A stretch of DNA of 64,000 nucleotides from Streptomyces sp. NBC_01224. GTDB lineage: Bacteria > Actinomycetota > Actinomycetes > Streptomycetales > Streptomycetaceae. Below, piece by piece: positions 1 through 14,806 of the stretch. The notes below the pieces were generated by a model, which was not told the DNA's origin, did no database searches, and saw only the letters and a program-made list of their open reading frames with translations. Where the stretch lies: assembly GCF_036002945.1 (NCBI RefSeq), contig NZ_CP108529.1, positions 1,302,001 to 1,366,000 of the forward strand, given 5' to 3'. Position 1 is the first letter of the stretch. Every line of letters begins with the position of its first letter. The position numbers and the translations under genes were made by a program.

Positions 1-4033
<4,033 letters not shown>

Positions 4034-4093
4034 GGGGTGTCACTCCTTGCAAAGGGTCGGTCGGGAAGGGGCGGGGCGGTCGGACGGGGGCTG
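4034..4093 (-). promoter_or_regulatory. Gene 2/gene 1 spacer with gene 1 ribosome-binding site
   Basis: This 60-bp spacer holds AAGGAGT at 4048-4042, eight bases before the ATG at 4033. I see no hairpin or promoter, so genes 2 and 1 are probably co-transcribed. Confidence 0.75.
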
Positions 4094-7000
4094 TCAGGAG
4101 GATTCGAGCTCGTCGTCCAGCAGGTCGAAGAGTTCGTCCGCCGTGGCCTCCTCGATGCTCCGGACCGAGCCGTGCCCGTCGGAGCCGTCGCCGTCGTGCC
4201 AGCCGGACATCAGCCCGCGCAGCCGTTCGGTCACCTTGACGCGGTCGGCGTCGTCGGCCGGCACGTCGGCGAGCGTGGCCTCCAGCCGGTCCAGTTCGGC
4301 GAGCAGCGAGAGGGCCGACACCGTTCCGTCGCCGACGAGTTCGTCCCGCAGGTACAGGGCGAGCGCCTCGGGGGACGGATGGTCGAAGACAAGCGTCGAG
4401 GGCAGCCGCAGCCCGGTCAGGGTGTTGAGCCGGTTGCGCAGTTCCACGGCGGTGAGCGAGTCGAAGCCGATCTCGAGGAAGCCCCTCGTGACGACGACGG
4501 CCGCGGAAGAGCTGTGGCCCAGTACGTCGGCGATCGCTGTGCGCAGCGTGTCGAGAAGAATGCCGGTGCGCTCCGCCCCGCCCGCCGCGGTGAGCCGTTC
4601 CTTGAGCACCGTGGCGGCTTCGGCCGTCCGGCCGCTCCTCTCCGCCGTGGGCCTGGTGGGCAGCCGGATCAGACCGCGCAGCAGCGGAGGCATCGCGTCG
4701 GCGCGTATCTGTGCGGTGTCGGTGCTCAGCCGGGTCGGCATGAGGGCCGGGTGGTCTGTCGTGCGGGCGAGGTCGAACAGATCGATTCCCTGTTCCTGGG
4801 ACAGCGGTACGAGTCCGGAGCGGGCCATGCGGGCGATGTCGGCGGCGTCCATCCGGCCGGCCATGCCGCTCTCGGCCCACGGCCCCCAGGCCAGGGCGGT
4901 CGCGGGCAGACCGCGGGCGTGCCGGTGCTGGGCAAGGCCTTCCAGGAAGGCGTTGGCAGCGGCGTAGTTGGCCTGCCCCGGGCCGCCGAAGGTGCCGGCC
5001 GCGGAGGAGAAGAGGATGAACTCCGCCAGGTCCCACCGCTCGGTCAACTCGTGCAGATTCCAGGCAGCGTCGACCTTGGGCCGCAGTACGGCGGCGAGTC
5101 GCTGCGGGGTCAGGGATGCCACGACGCCGTCGTCCACCACGCCCGCGGCATGAACGACCGAGGTCAGCGGGTGCGCTGCGGAGATGCCGTCGAGTACGCC
5201 GGCCAGTGCCGCCCGGTCGGCGGCATCGCAGGCCGCGAAGGTGACGTGCACGCCTGCTTGTGTCAGCTCCGCGGCCAGTTCCGCGGCGCCCGGTGCGGCC
5301 GCGCCACGGCGGCCGACCAGCAGCATGTGGCGCGCACCGCGCTCGGCGAGGCGGCGTGCCACCAGGCCGCCCAGCACTCCGCCGGCACCCGTGACCAGTA
5401 CGGTTCCGTCCGGGTCGACGTCGCCGGACCGGGTGGGCTCGGTGGCCTCCACCCGGTTCAGGACCGGGGCGTAAACCTGTCCGGCTCGCAGGGCCAGTTG
5501 CGGCTCGCCGGTGGCGACGGCCGTGGCGAGGTTGCGGGCCGACAGGTCGGTCTCGTCGAGGTCGACCAGGACGAACCTGCCGGGCGCCTCCGACTGCACG
5601 GAGCGCAGCAGGCCCCAGACCGCTGTCTGCGCGGGGTCCGGTACGTCCTCCCCGTCGACGGAGACCGCACCACGTGTCGCGACGACCATCAGGACGTCGG
5701 TGAACCGGTCGTCGCACAGCCAGGTCCGGACGGTGGCCAGGACATCGGCCGTGCGGTCGTGTGTGCGCTGCACGGTCGGCTCGTCCGCCGTCTGCGGCGC
5801 GAGGGGCAACAGGACGGCCGGCGGCAGCACGGGGGCGGCTGCCAGATCCTCCGCCCCGGGGAAGACGTCGATGCCGACCCCCGCGGCGGCGAGTTCGAGG
5901 TGGTCCTCCCCGAGCACCGCCCAACGGGCGTCCGGGAGCTCCCGGGGGAGGTGTGCGGCCGACCAGCCGAGGCGGAACAGCGAGTCGTGGTATGTGGCCC
6001 GCCGCGCCCCGTCGAGCTGTGTGGCCGTGACGGTGCGCAGGACCAGGGACTCGATCGTGGCGACCGGTTCGCCGGACGGGCCGGCGAGGGTGAGCGAGAC
6101 GCCATCGGTGTCCTTGGGGGTGATGCGCACGCGCAGGGCATCGGCGCCCGCCGTGTACAGCGTCACGCCGTTCCACGCGAACGGGAGGCGGTTGCGCCCC
6201 GCGCTGTCGTCGTCGGCGGAATCGTGCGACGTGCTGAGCCCCATGGCGTGCAGGGCCGAGTCGAGAAGGGCCGGGTGCAGGCCGAACCGGTCGGCCCCGG
6301 GCTCCGTCGCCTCGGGCAGTGCCACCTCGGCGAAGACCTCCTCGCCGAGCCGCCATGCGGAGTGCAGCCCCTGGAAGACCGGCCCGTAGGCGTACCCGAT
6401 CGATGTGAGGTGGTCGTAGAGACCCTCGACCGGTACGGCGACGGCGCCTTCGGGGGGCCATACGGTGAGGTCGTCCGGCCGGTCGCGGTTCTCGGCCGCC
6501 GAGAGGGAGCCGCTCGCGTGGCGGGTCCAGAGGGCTTCGGGCCCGCCGAGGTCGCGCGAGTGGATCTCCAGCGTCCGGCGGCCCGACGCGTCGGCCGGTC
6601 CCACCCACAGCTGGAGTGCGACGGATCCCTCGTCGGACAGGACGAGCGGAGCCTCGATGACGAGTTCCTCGACGTGGCCGCAGCCGACCTCGTCGCCCGC
6701 CTTGACGGCCAGCTCGACGAACGCGGTGCCCGGCATGAGCACAGTGCCCAGGACGGTGTGGTCGGCGAGCCAGGGGTGGCTGTCCAGCGCGAGACGGCCG
6801 GTGAACAGGTGGGCGTCGCTGTGGCCGATCTGCACCGCCGCGCCCAGCAGCGGGTGGTTGGCGGGGCCGAGCCCGGCCGAGCGGACGTCTCCCGCCGCGC
6901 CGCCGCCCCGCAGCCAGTAGTGGCGGTGCTGGAAGGCGTAGGTGGGAAGAGCGACGCTCCGGGCACCGCTGCCGGCGAAGTACCGCGGCCAGTCGACGGA

Positions 7001-10000
7001 CGCGCCGCGCACGTGGAGGCCGGCGAGGGCGCTCAGCAGGGTCCGGGGTTCGGGGCGGTCGGAACGCAACGCCGGTACGAAGACCGCGTCCCCGTCGGTG
7101 GCACAGTCCTGGGCCATCGCGGAGAGCACACCGTCGGGGCCCAGCTCCAGGAAGGCGGTCACCCCCTGGTCCTGCAGGGTGCGTACGCCGTCCAGGAAGC
7201 GGACGGTCCCCCTCACATGGCGCACCCAGTACTCGGGGTCCCGGATCTCGTCGGCGCTCAGCACGGTCCCGGTCACGTCGGAGACGACCGCGAGGGTGGG
7301 TTCCTGGAACGTGAGGCCTTCGGCGATCTTACGGAAATCCGCCAGCATGTCGTCCATGTGCGGGGAGTGGAAGGCGTGGCTGACGCGCAGGCGCTTCGTC
7401 TTGCGGCCCTGGGTCTCGAAGTGCTCAGCGATGACCAGTACGTCGGCCTCGTCGCCCGAGACGACCGTCGACCGGGGTCCGTTGAGTGCGGCGATCGATA
7501 CGCCGGCGGTCAGCAGCGGCAGGACCTCCGCCTCTGCCGCCTGGAGGGAGACCATCGCACCGCCGGCGGGCAGCGCCTGCATGAGCCGGCCCCGGGCGGC
7601 GACGAGCGTCGCCGCGTCCTCGAGCGAGAGCACACCCGCCACGTGGGCGGCGGACAGCTCACCGATCGAGTGTCCGAGCAGGTAGTCGGGCTTGACGCCC
7701 CACGAGGACACGAGCCGGTACAGCGCCACTTCGAGCGCGAAGAGCCCTGCCTGGGTGAACAGGGTCTGGTCCAGCAGTTCCCCACCGTCGAACACCACAT
7801 CGCGGACGGGCAGGTCCAGATGGCGGTCCAACTCCGAGCAGACCGCGTCGAAGGCGTCCGCGAACGCGGGATACGCGTCGTACAGCGCGCGTCCCATCCC
7901 GGACCGCTGCGCCCCCTGTCCGGTGAACAGCACAGCTGTTCTGCCGCGCGTCTCCGTACCTCGTACGAGCCCGGGGGCGGTGCCGTTGGCGGCGAGGGCG
8001 GTGAGTCCTTCGAGGAAGGCTTCCCGGTCGTCCGCGACGAGTACCGCGCGCTGTTCATGCACGGAACGGTTGGTCGCCAGCGAGTGCGCGACGTCCAGGA
8101 GGTTGAGGTCCGGGTCGGCGAGTACCGCGTCGCGCAGCCGTTCCGCCTGGGCGTACAGCGCCGCCTCGTCCCGTGCGGACACGGTCCAGGGCAGCGGTCC
8201 GTCGACGGCGGTCGTGCGGGGTGCGGCGGCGGCCGGCTCCGGTGCCTGCTCGAGGATGACGTGCGCGTTCGTACCGCTCACGCCGAACGACGAGACGCCG
8301 CACCTGCGGGGGTGCCCGGTCTCCGGCCAGTCCCGCTGCTCGGTGAGCAGTTCCACGGCACCGGACGACCAGTCGACATGGGTGGACGGTTCGTCGATGT
8401 GCAGCGTCTGCGGCAGCACACCGTTGCGCAGGGCCATCACCATTTTGATGATTCCGGCGACCCCGGCGGCGGCTTGGGTGTGGCCGATGTTGGACTTCAG
8501 GGAGCCGAGCAGCAGCGGCCGGTCCGCCGGACGGTCCTGCCCGTACGTCGTCAGGACGGCCTGCGCCTCGATGGGGTCGCCGAGCGTCGTGCCGGTGCCG
8601 TGGGCCTCCACGGCGTCGATCCGGTCGGCGGTCAGGCCGGCGTTGGCGAGTGCCTGCCGGATGACGCGCTGCTGTGCGGGGCCGTTGGGGGCGCTGAGGC
8701 CGTTGCTCGCGCCGTCCTGGTTGATGGCGCTGCCCTTGACGACCGCCAGGACCTGGTGGCCGTTGCGCTCGGCGTCGGACTGGCGCTCCAGCAGCAGGAC
8801 ACCGACGCCTTCGCCCCAGCCCGTGCCGTCCGCCGCCTCGGCGAAAGCCTTGCACCGGCCGCTGGAGGACAGTCCGCCCTGTCTGCTGAACTCGGCGAAC
8901 ACGGCCGGGGTGGCCATCACCGCGGCGCCGCCCACCAGGGCCATCGAGCACTCGCCCTGGCTCAGGGACTGCGCGGCCAGGTGCAGGGCCACCATGGACG
9001 ACGAACACGCTGTGTCGATGGTGACGGCGGGGCCCTCGAGCCCGAGCGAGTACGCGATGCGACCGGAGAGGACCGCGGTGGCGGTGCCGGTCAGCAGATA
9101 GCCCTCGACGCCCTCCGGCGGCTGGTGGACGTCACTGGCGTACCCCTGCGAGGAGGCGCCGACGAACACACCGGTCCGGCTTCCGCGTGCGGACACCGGG
9201 GCTATACCGGCGCGTTCAAACGCCTCCCACGAGGTTTCCAGCAGCAGTCGCTGCTGCGGGTCCATGGCCAGCGCCTCGCGCGGCGAGATGCCGAAGAAGT
9301 CCGCGTCGAACCCGCCCGCCCCGTGGAGGAAACCACCGGCGGGGGTGAACGCCGGAGCACTTCCGTCATCGGCGCCACGGCCCCATCCGCGGTCGACGGG
9401 GAAGCCCGAGATCGCGTCGGTGCCGGTGACGGCGAGGTCCCACAGCTGCTCGGGCGTTCGCACGTCTCCGGGGAAGCGGCAGCCCATACCGACGATGACG
9501 ATCGGGTCGTCGTCGAGGACGGCGACGGCGGCGACGGCGGCCGTCTCGTCGTCCTGTCCGAAGGACTCGGCGAGGAGGTGCCCGGCCAGCGCGGTCGCGG
9601 TCGGGTAGTCGAAGACCACGGTGGTGGGAAGCCGCAGTCCGGTGGCACCGTTGAGCCGGTTGCGTACCTCCACGGCGGTCAGCGAGTCGAAGCCCAGCTC
9701 GCGGAACGCGCGGTTGGCCTCCACCGCCGCCGCGTCGGTGAAGCCGAGTACGGCAGCGGCTTCGCCGCGCACCAGCTCCAGTACGAAGTCGGGGCGTTCG
9801 TTTTCCGGGAGCGCGGTGAGCCGCTGCTGGAATGCGGAGAGGTCGCCCATGCCCGCGGCCTCGGTCTCGGCGGCCGCCGCCAGCACACGGCGTACCTCCG
9901 GCAGATTCTCCAGGAGAGGGCTGGGCCGGGTCACGGTGAACGTGGGCGCGAACCTCTCCCACTGGACGTCCGCCACGGTCAGCATCGTCTCGCCGGAGCC

Positions 10001-13000
10001 GACCGCTTCCTGCATCGCGTCGATGGCCAGCTGAGGGTCCATCGCCGGCAGGCCACGCCTGCTCAGGATCTCCTCCGCCGAACCCCTGGCCATACCGGCA
10101 CCGCCCCACGCGCCCCACGACATCGCGGTGGCGGCCAGTCCAGCGGCTCGCCGCTGCTGGGCGAGGGCGTCGAGGTAGGCGTTGGCCGCGCCGTACGCGC
10201 CCTGGCCGCCACTGCCCCAGACTCCGGAGATCGAGGAGAACAGGATGAACGCGTCGAGTTCTTCGTCGCCGAAGACCTCGTGGAGGTGGGTAGCGCCGAG
10301 GACCTTCGCTTGGAGCACGGCGGCGTACTCGGCGGGGCTCGTCTCCGTGATGACGCTGAGCTGGCCGACACCTGCGGCGTGCACGACGGCCGTGACCCGG
10401 TCTCCCGCCTCACGCAGCGTCCGTACCGTCGCGGCGAGCGCTTCACGGTTCGTGACGTCGCACGCGGCCAGCGTCACCCGGGCGCCCAGGGCCGTCAGTT
10501 CGTCCCGGAGGTCCTGCGCGCCGGGAGCGTCGGCGCCGCGACGGCTGGTGAGTACGACATGCTCGGCGCCCTCACCGATCAGCCTGCGGGCGATGAACGA
10601 GCCGAGGGCGCCGGTGCCACCGGTGATCAGTACGGTGCCCCGCGGTGTCCACTTGTTCCCTGCTGTCCCCGGGGCTGACCGGCCACGTTGCAGTCGGCGG
10701 CCCAAGGCGCCCGAAGCCCGGACTGCGACCTGGTCCTCGGCGTCGTCGCCGCCGGTCAATACGCCACAGATACGGGTCCAGGCGCGGTCGTCCAGGGTGG
10801 CGGGAAGGTCGATGAGACCGCCCCACCGGTCGGGGTGCTCCAGCGCGACCACGCGGCCGAAGCCCCAGTGCATCGCCTGGTCCGTGCGGACGGTGCCGTC
10901 GGAGCGGCCGACGGAGACCGCACTCCGGGTGAGACACCACAGCGGGGCGGACCGGCCGGCGTCGCCGAGTGCCTTGACGAGCTCGACGTCGGCGGCAAGA
11001 CCCGCCGGGATCACCGGGTGCTGAGCGTCGGGTCCTGCGAGCAGCGACAGCAGGGAGGCCACCCCTGCCGGGTCGGGTACGTCGGCCAGTCGCCCGGCAA
11101 GGAGCTTGCGGTCCGCTCCTGCCGGGACAGTGAACACCGACACGTCGGCACCGTGGCGGGTCAGGCCGCCCACGGTCTCGTGCACCGTCTCGTTGTCGGC
11201 CTCGGATTCGGGTACGACGAGCAGCCAGGTCCCGGACAGGGAAGGGGCCGGCAGGACCGTCAGGGGCTGCCATGTCACGCGGTAGCGCCATGAGTCGACG
11301 GTCGACTCGTCCCGCTGCTGCCGCCGCCAGGAGGACAGCGCCGGCAGCACTGTGCCCAGCGCGGAGCGCGAAGCGCCGTCCAGTTCCAGATCGGCCGCCA
11401 GGGCATCCGTGTCGCCGCGCTCGACGACGTCCCAGAACCGGGCGTCCAGCGGATCGGCCTCTCCCGACGCGGTGGAGGCCGTCTGTGCTTCGGGCCAGAA
11501 GTTCTGGTGCTGGAAGGCGTAGGTGGGCAGGTCGACGGGCTGGGCCCCGGTACCCGCGAACAGGGTCTTCCAGTCGAGGTCGACTCCGTGCGCGTGGGCT
11601 TCGGCGAGGGAGGTCATGAAACGGCGGGACTCGTCCTCGTCCCGTCGCAACGTCCCCAGAGCCACCGCATCACTCCCCGCCGCCTCGAACGTCTCCTGCA
11701 ACCCGACCGCAAGCACCGGATGCGGACTGACCTCGACGAACACCCCATGCCCGGCCCCCAGCAGAACCCGAGTCGTCTCCTCCAGACGCACCGTCCCCCG
11801 CAAATTCGTGTACCAGTACTCCGCGTCCATCCCCGCCGTGTCCAACAACCCACCCGTCACCGTCGAATACAACGGCACCCCCGAAGCCCGCGGCACCACC
11901 CCCGACAACACATCCAGCAACCGCTCACGAATCCGCTCCACATGAGCACTGTGCGACGCGTAATCAACATCAATACGCTTGGCCCGCACCCCCTCACCCC
12001 GACACACCACCACCAACTCGTCCAACGCATCACCATCACCCGACACAACCACCGACGACGGCCCATTCACCGCCGCCACCGACAACCGCCCACCCCACCC
12101 CGCAAGCCGCGCCTCCACCCGACCCGCCGACTCCGCCACCGACACCATCCCGCCCAGACCCGACAACTCCAAAATCGCCCGACTCCGCAACGCCACCACC
12201 CGCGCACCGTCCTCCAAGGACAACCCACCCGCCACACACACCGCCGCAATCTCCCCCTGCGAATGCCCCATCACCGCCCCAGGCACCACACCCGCCGCAC
12301 GCCACACCTCGGCAAGCGACACCATCACCGCCCACAACACCGGCTGCACCACATCAACCCGATCCAACCCAGGCACACCCGACTCACCACGCAACACACC
12401 CAACAACGACCACCCCGTGAACGGCTCCAACGCCGCACCACACTCAGCCAACCGCTCCGCAAACACCGACGAGGACTCCAACAACCCCGCAGCCATACCC
12501 ACCCACTGCGACCCCTGCCCCGGAAACACAAACACCGGAGCCACCGCACCACCAGCAACACCCCGCACCACACCCGGACCGGAGCGGTCCCCGGCCAGCA
12601 TGCCCAGGCCGGCCACCAACTCCGCACGCTCCGAAGCCACCACAGCAGCCCGGTGCGTGAACCTCGTACGCGCAGTGGCCAACGACCACGCCACATCCGG
12701 CAGGACCGCGTCCGGCTCACTGCTCAGCAGGGCGAGCAACCGGGCTGCCTGCTCCGCCACCGCAGCGGACGACTTCCCGGACAGTACGAACGGCAGCGCC
12801 GCACCGCCCAGCGGCGAAGACCCGTCAGAGCGCGCCCCGGGGGCCTCGTCGGCGGGAGCCTGCTCGGCGGGGGCCTTGTCTGCGGGGGCCTGCTCAATGA
12901 TCACATGCGCGTTGGTGCCGCTCATGCCGAAGGACGACACACCCGCCCGCCGGGGTTCTCCCGTGCCCGGCCACTCCATCTGCTCGGTCAGCAGCTCGAC

Positions 13001-14257
13001 GGCTCCTGCCGACCAGTCCACCTGTGAGGACGGACTGTCGACGTGCAGGGTGCGCGGCAGCGTCCCGTGCCGCATCGCCATGACCATCTTGATCACACCG
13101 GCCACGCCGGCTGCGGCCTGCGAGTGCCCGATGTTCGACTTCAGGGCTCCCAGACGCAGGGGCCGTGCCGCAGGGCGGCCCTGGCCGTAGGTCGCCATGA
13201 GCGCCTCGGCCTCGATCGGGTCACCCAGCCGAGTGCCGGTCCCGTGCGCCTCGACAGCATCGATGTCCTGCGCCGACAGCCGGGCGTCGGCAAGGGCTTG
13301 GAGGATGACACGCTGCTGCGAGGGGCCGTTGGGCGCCGTCAGGCCGTTGGACGCACCGTCCTGGTTGACGGCGGTGCCCCGAACGACCGCCAGTACGTCA
13401 TGGCCGTTGCGGCGGGCGTCCGAGAGCCGTTCCAGCAGCAGAACGCCGACGCCTTCGGACCACGCGGTGCCGTCGGCCGTCGCGGCGAACGACTTGCAAC
13501 GGCCGTCGGAGGCGAGTCCGCCCTGGTCGCTGAAGCCGTAGAAGGCGCTGGGAGTCGACATCACGGTCGCTCCCCCTGCCAGCGCCAGCGAGCATTCGCC
13601 GGAGCGCAGGGCCTGCACGGCAAGGTGCAGAGTGACGAGGGAGGTGGAACAGGCCGTGTCGACCGTGACGGCCGGCCCTTCCAGACCGAGCGTATAGGCG
13701 ATGCGCCCGGAGACGACGCTCGCCGAAGTACCGGTCAGCACATAGCCGCCGGTTCCTTCCGGGGGCGGCTGGAGCAGTATCGAGTAGTCCTGGCCCGTTG
13801 TACCCGCGAACACGCCGGTACGACTGCCCCGGAGCGTTTCCAGGGGGATGCCGGCCCGCTCGATGGCTTCCCAGGAGGTCTCCAGGAGCAGCCGCTGCTG
13901 CGGGTCCATCGCCAGCGCCTCACGCGGCGAGATCCCGAAGAACGCCGCGTCGAACCCACCGACGTCGTCCAGGAAGCCGCCCTGCATGGCGAACGAGGGC
14001 CCTGCGGCGTCAGTGGCGCCGCCGAGGCTTTCCCAGCCGCGGTCCAGGGGGAAACCGGATATGGCGTCGACGCCGGAGGACGCCAGCTCCCACAGGTCCT
14101 CGGGGCTGCGCACACCGCCCGGATACCGGCAGCTCATGCCGACGATCGCGACGGGCTCCGGGTCGGCTGCTTCGACCTCCTGCAGACGCTGACGGGTCTG
14201 GTGCAGATCCGCGGTAACCCACTTGAGGTATTCCCGCAGCGTCTCTTCGTTCGCCAT
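4094..14257 (-). CDS. Modular type I polyketide synthase subunit, two modules
   Basis: This 3387-aa protein contains two modules between docking segments. Module k: KS (Cys near residue 200, in the variant DTACSTS), AT (GHSQGE near 665, YASH near 767: methylmalonyl-CoA), KR (GGTGALG near 1212, Tyr near 1358, Trp eight residues before it and no LDD: A-type) and ACP (FDSL near 1523). Module l: KS (DTACSSS near 1749), AT (GHSIGE near 2195, HAFHSPHMD near 2293: malonyl-CoA), DH ([10 protein letters not shown] near 2500, HPALLD near 2663), KR (GAGGVLGG near 2957, VDD in place of LDD: B-type) and ACP (FDSL near 3265). The first module should give a methyl-branched hydroxyl unit and the second an alkene. 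The tail ends [15 protein letters not shown], a docking tail that pairs with heads like that of gene 1. The ATG at 14257 follows AGGGTGGG by five bases. A 549-bp gap separates it from gene 3, suggesting its own promoter. Confidence 0.98.
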   Translation of the reverse strand: MANEETLREYLKWVTADLHQTRQRLQEVEAADPEPVAIVGMSCRYPGGVRSPEDLWELASSGVDAISGFPLDRGWESLGGATDAAGPSFAMQGGFLDDVGGFDAAFFGISPREALAMDPQQRLLLETSWEAIERAGIPLETLRGSRTGVFAGTTGQDYSILLQPPPEGTGGYVLTGTSASVVSGRIAYTLGLEGPAVTVDTACSTSLVTLHLAVQALRSGECSLALAGGATVMSTPSAFYGFSDQGGLASDGRCKSFAATADGTAWSEGVGVLLLERLSDARRNGHDVLAVVRGTAVNQDGASNGLTAPNGPSQQRVILQALADARLSAQDIDAVEAHGTGTRLGDPIEAEALMATYGQGRPAARPLRLGALKSNIGHSQAAAGVAGVIKMVMAMRHGTLPRTLHVDSPSSQVDWSAGAVELLTEQMEWPGTGEPRRAGVSSFGMSGTNAHVIIEQAPADKAPAEQAPADEAPGARSDGSSPLGGAALPFVLSGKSSAAVAEQAARLLALLSSEPDAVLPDVAWSLATARTRFTHRAAVVASERAELVAGLGMLAGDRSGPGVVRGVAGGAVAPVFVFPGQGSQWVGMAAGLLESSSVFAERLAECGAALEPFTGWSLLGVLRGESGVPGLDRVDVVQPVLWAVMVSLAEVWRAAGVVPGAVMGHSQGEIAAVCVAGGLSLEDGARVVALRSRAILELSGLGGMVSVAESAGRVEARLAGWGGRLSVAAVNGPSSVVVSGDGDALDELVVVCRGEGVRAKRIDVDYASHSAHVERIRERLLDVLSGVVPRASGVPLYSTVTGGLLDTAGMDAEYWYTNLRGTVRLEETTRVLLGAGHGVFVEVSPHPVLAVGLQETFEAAGSDAVALGTLRRDEDESRRFMTSLAEAHAHGVDLDWKTLFAGTGAQPVDLPTYAFQHQNFWPEAQTASTASGEADPLDARFWDVVERGDTDALAADLELDGASRSALGTVLPALSSWRRQQRDESTVDSWRYRVTWQPLTVLPAPSLSGTWLLVVPESEADNETVHETVGGLTRHGADVSVFTVPAGADRKLLAGRLADVPDPAGVASLLSLLAGPDAQHPVIPAGLAADVELVKALGDAGRSAPLWCLTRSAVSVGRSDGTVRTDQAMHWGFGRVVALEHPDRWGGLIDLPATLDDRAWTRICGVLTGGDDAEDQVAVRASGALGRRLQRGRSAPGTAGNKWTPRGTVLITGGTGALGSFIARRLIGEGAEHVVLTSRRGADAPGAQDLRDELTALGARVTLAACDVTNREALAATVRTLREAGDRVTAVVHAAGVGQLSVITETSPAEYAAVLQAKVLGATHLHEVFGDEELDAFILFSSISGVWGSGGQGAYGAANAYLDALAQQRRAAGLAATAMSWGAWGGAGMARGSAEEILSRRGLPAMDPQLAIDAMQEAVGSGETMLTVADVQWERFAPTFTVTRPSPLLENLPEVRRVLAAAAETEAAGMGDLSAFQQRLTALPENERPDFVLELVRGEAAAVLGFTDAAAVEANRAFRELGFDSLTAVEVRNRLNGATGLRLPTTVVFDYPTATALAGHLLAESFGQDDETAAVAAVAVLDDDPIVIVGMGCRFPGDVRTPEQLWDLAVTGTDAISGFPVDRGWGRGADDGSAPAFTPAGGFLHGAGGFDADFFGISPREALAMDPQQRLLLETSWEAFERAGIAPVSARGSRTGVFVGASSQGYASDVHQPPEGVEGYLLTGTATAVLSGRIAYSLGLEGPAVTIDTACSSSMVALHLAAQSLSQGECSMALVGGAAVMATPAVFAEFSRQGGLSSSGRCKAFAEAADGTGWGEGVGVLLLERQSDAERNGHQVLAVVKGSAINQDGASNGLSAPNGPAQQRVIRQALANAGLTADRIDAVEAHGTGTTLGDPIEAQAVLTTYGQDRPADRPLLLGSLKSNIGHTQAAAGVAGIIKMVMALRNGVLPQTLHIDEPSTHVDWSSGAVELLTEQRDWPETGHPRRCGVSSFGVSGTNAHVILEQAPEPAAAAPRTTAVDGPLPWTVSARDEAALYAQAERLRDAVLADPDLNLLDVAHSLATNRSVHEQRAVLVADDREAFLEGLTALAANGTAPGLVRGTETRGRTAVLFTGQGAQRSGMGRALYDAYPAFADAFDAVCSELDRHLDLPVRDVVFDGGELLDQTLFTQAGLFALEVALYRLVSSWGVKPDYLLGHSIGELSAAHVAGVLSLEDAATLVAARGRLMQALPAGGAMVSLQAAEAEVLPLLTAGVSIAALNGPRSTVVSGDEADVLVIAEHFETQGRKTKRLRVSHAFHSPHMDDMLADFRKIAEGLTFQEPTLAVVSDVTGTVLSADEIRDPEYWVRHVRGTVRFLDGVRTLQDQGVTAFLELGPDGVLSAMAQDCATDGDAVFVPALRSDRPEPRTLLSALAGLHVRGASVDWPRYFAGSGARSVALPTYAFQHRHYWLRGGGAAGDVRSAGLGPANHPLLGAAVQIGHSDAHLFTGRLALDSHPWLADHTVLGTVLMPGTAFVELAVKAGDEVGCGHVEELVIEAPLVLSDEGSVALQLWVGPADASGRRTLEIHSRDLGGPEALWTRHASGSLSAAENRDRPDDLTVWPPEGAVAVPVEGLYDHLTSIGYAYGPVFQGLHSAWRLGEEVFAEVALPEATEPGADRFGLHPALLDSALHAMGLSTSHDSADDDSAGRNRLPFAWNGVTLYTAGADALRVRITPKDTDGVSLTLAGPSGEPVATIESLVLRTVTATQLDGARRATYHDSLFRLGWSAAHLPRELPDARWAVLGEDHLELAAAGVGIDVFPGAEDLAAAPVLPPAVLLPLAPQTADEPTVQRTHDRTADVLATVRTWLCDDRFTDVLMVVATRGAVSVDGEDVPDPAQTAVWGLLRSVQSEAPGRFVLVDLDETDLSARNLATAVATGEPQLALRAGQVYAPVLNRVEATEPTRSGDVDPDGTVLVTGAGGVLGGLVARRLAERGARHMLLVGRRGAAAPGAAELAAELTQAGVHVTFAACDAADRAALAGVLDGISAAHPLTSVVHAAGVVDDGVVASLTPQRLAAVLRPKVDAAWNLHELTERWDLAEFILFSSAAGTFGGPGQANYAAANAFLEGLAQHRHARGLPATALAWGPWAESGMAGRMDAADIARMARSGLVPLSQEQGIDLFDLARTTDHPALMPTRLSTDTAQIRADAMPPLLRGLIRLPTRPTAERSGRTAEAATVLKERLTAAGGAERTGILLDTLRTAIADVLGHSSSAAVVVTRGFLEIGFDSLTAVELRNRLNTLTGLRLPSTLVFDHPSPEALALYLRDELVGDGTVSALSLLAELDRLEATLADVPADDADRVKVTERLRGLMSGWHDGDGSDGHGSVRSIEEATADELFDLLDDELESS
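4330..9515 (-). other. PKS module l: KS-AT(malonyl)-DH-KR(B)-ACP
   Basis: AT has HAFHSPHMD near 7370. DH has [11 protein letters not shown] and HPALLD near 6265. KR has GVVDDG at the LDD position and GQANYAAAN. Expected output is a disubstituted double bond. Confidence 0.92.
9560..14160 (-). other. PKS module k: KS-AT(methylmalonyl)-KR(A)-ACP
   Basis: AT has GHSQGE near 12263 and YASH near 11955. KR has GGTGALGS and [15 protein letters not shown] with no LDD. Expected output is a hydroxyl and a methyl branch. The KS active site is CSTS rather than the CSSS seen elsewhere in the window. Confidence 0.92.
11520..12600 (-). repeat. Methylmalonyl-AT block, copy 1 (module k)
   Basis: This segment of the AT is almost identical at DNA level to 26676-27756 and 46543-47623. 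It diverges mainly around 12410-12480. Coding triplets here favour TTT, TTG, GGG and GTG, unlike the C-ending codons around it. Confidence 0.85.
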
Positions 14258-14262
14258 TCAAT

Positions 14263-14270
14263 CCCACCCT
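14263..14270 (-). promoter_or_regulatory. Ribosome-binding site of gene 2
   Basis: AGGGTGGG reads on the minus strand five bases before the ATG at 14257. It supports that start, which also gives the expected MANEE docking head. Confidence 0.6.
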
Positions 14271-14311
14271 GAGCAGACAGCACTTAATAGCGATGGAGGA
14301 CCGATAAAGGG

Positions 14312-14342
14312 GTAGAACGTCGGGCGACGTTTCAGCTGTCAA
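14312..14342 (-). promoter_or_regulatory. Candidate promoter/operator ahead of gene 2
   Basis: On the minus strand TTGACA lies at 14342-14337, a good -35 match. A perfect 7-bp inverted repeat (AACGTCG, 2-nt centre, CGACGTT) lies at 14316-14331 in the spacer. No good -10 hexamer sits at the ideal distance, so promoter identity is uncertain. A palindrome overlapping a promoter would suit binding by a dimeric regulator. Confidence 0.4.
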
Positions 14343-14355
14343 CGAATAGAGATGT

Positions 14356-14378
14356 CCTCGGAAATTAATTACCCGAGG
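14356..14378. promoter_or_regulatory. Inverted repeat with A+T-rich core upstream of gene 2
   Basis: CCTCGG and CCGAGG flank an 11-nt A+T-rich core containing AATTAATT. It sits just upstream of the TTGACA hexamer, a position compatible with a regulator site. There is no direct evidence of function. Confidence 0.3.
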
Positions 14379-14648
14379 CGACACAGCCCTTCACCCAAAG
14401 CCTTTGCGTGACGACCCATGGATATCGATGCGGTCCGGCAATGACGTCGACATTCCAGCAGATCAACTCGCAATGCGAAGCTATTCGACCCCCCTTGGCC
14501 GCACAACCCCTACAGATGGCCATCAGCCCCCTAACGGCCCTCCCCTCATCCCTGGGGGCACACCGCGGCAGTCGCTGCCCCAAGCTCTCGACTTCGCACG
14601 GGCAGGGGGAGGCCGGCCCCGCCTCACCGGCCCCCGAAACGCTCGGAT

Positions 14649-14666
14649 ACATCCGGTTGCGGATGT
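14649..14666. other. Small perfect hairpin in the gene 3/gene 2 gap
   Basis: ACATCCG and CGGATGT flank a GTTG loop, forming a 7-bp perfect stem. It could be part of the termination region or an operator. I cannot tell which. Confidence 0.35.
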
Positions 14667-14757
14667 TTCTCCGTCTTGGGTTCCCCGCTTGTGACGGCGG
14701 GCGCAGATCCACAGGGGTCGCGTGGCGGGAGTCCTGAGAACCGTCGCGAAAACACCG

Positions 14758-14800
14758 CGGCCTCGGCGTGGCGGCACCCTTCGCCGTCACGCCGAGGCCG
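14758..14800 (-). terminator. Strong hairpin after gene 3, putative terminator
   Basis: Arms 14758-14775 and 14783-14800 form an 18-bp, G+C-rich stem with a single mismatch and a 7-nt loop. It begins six bases beyond the gene 3 stop. There is no T-run, which is common for actinomycete terminators. Confidence 0.7.
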
Positions 14801-14806
14801 GGACCG

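Larger units (their letters stand above)
14258..14806. other. 549-bp noncoding gap between genes 3 and 2
   Basis: This is the only long gap in the window. The half nearest gene 2 is noticeably richer in A+T than the surrounding coding DNA. Short open frames on both strands here lack ribosome sites and recognisable products, so I see no gene. It holds a hairpin directly after gene 3, a small perfect hairpin at 14649-14666, and inverted repeats ahead of gene 2 (separate entries). Confidence 0.8.

Noticed and set aside
4034..4093. Possible terminator between genes 2 and 1.
   Set aside because: The spacer is G-rich on the plus strand but has no matching arms for a hairpin.
5640..6850. Search for inactive DH domains that would change the product prediction.
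   Set aside because: All six DHs in the window keep HxxxGxxxxP and HPALLD, so none is predicted dead from motifs.
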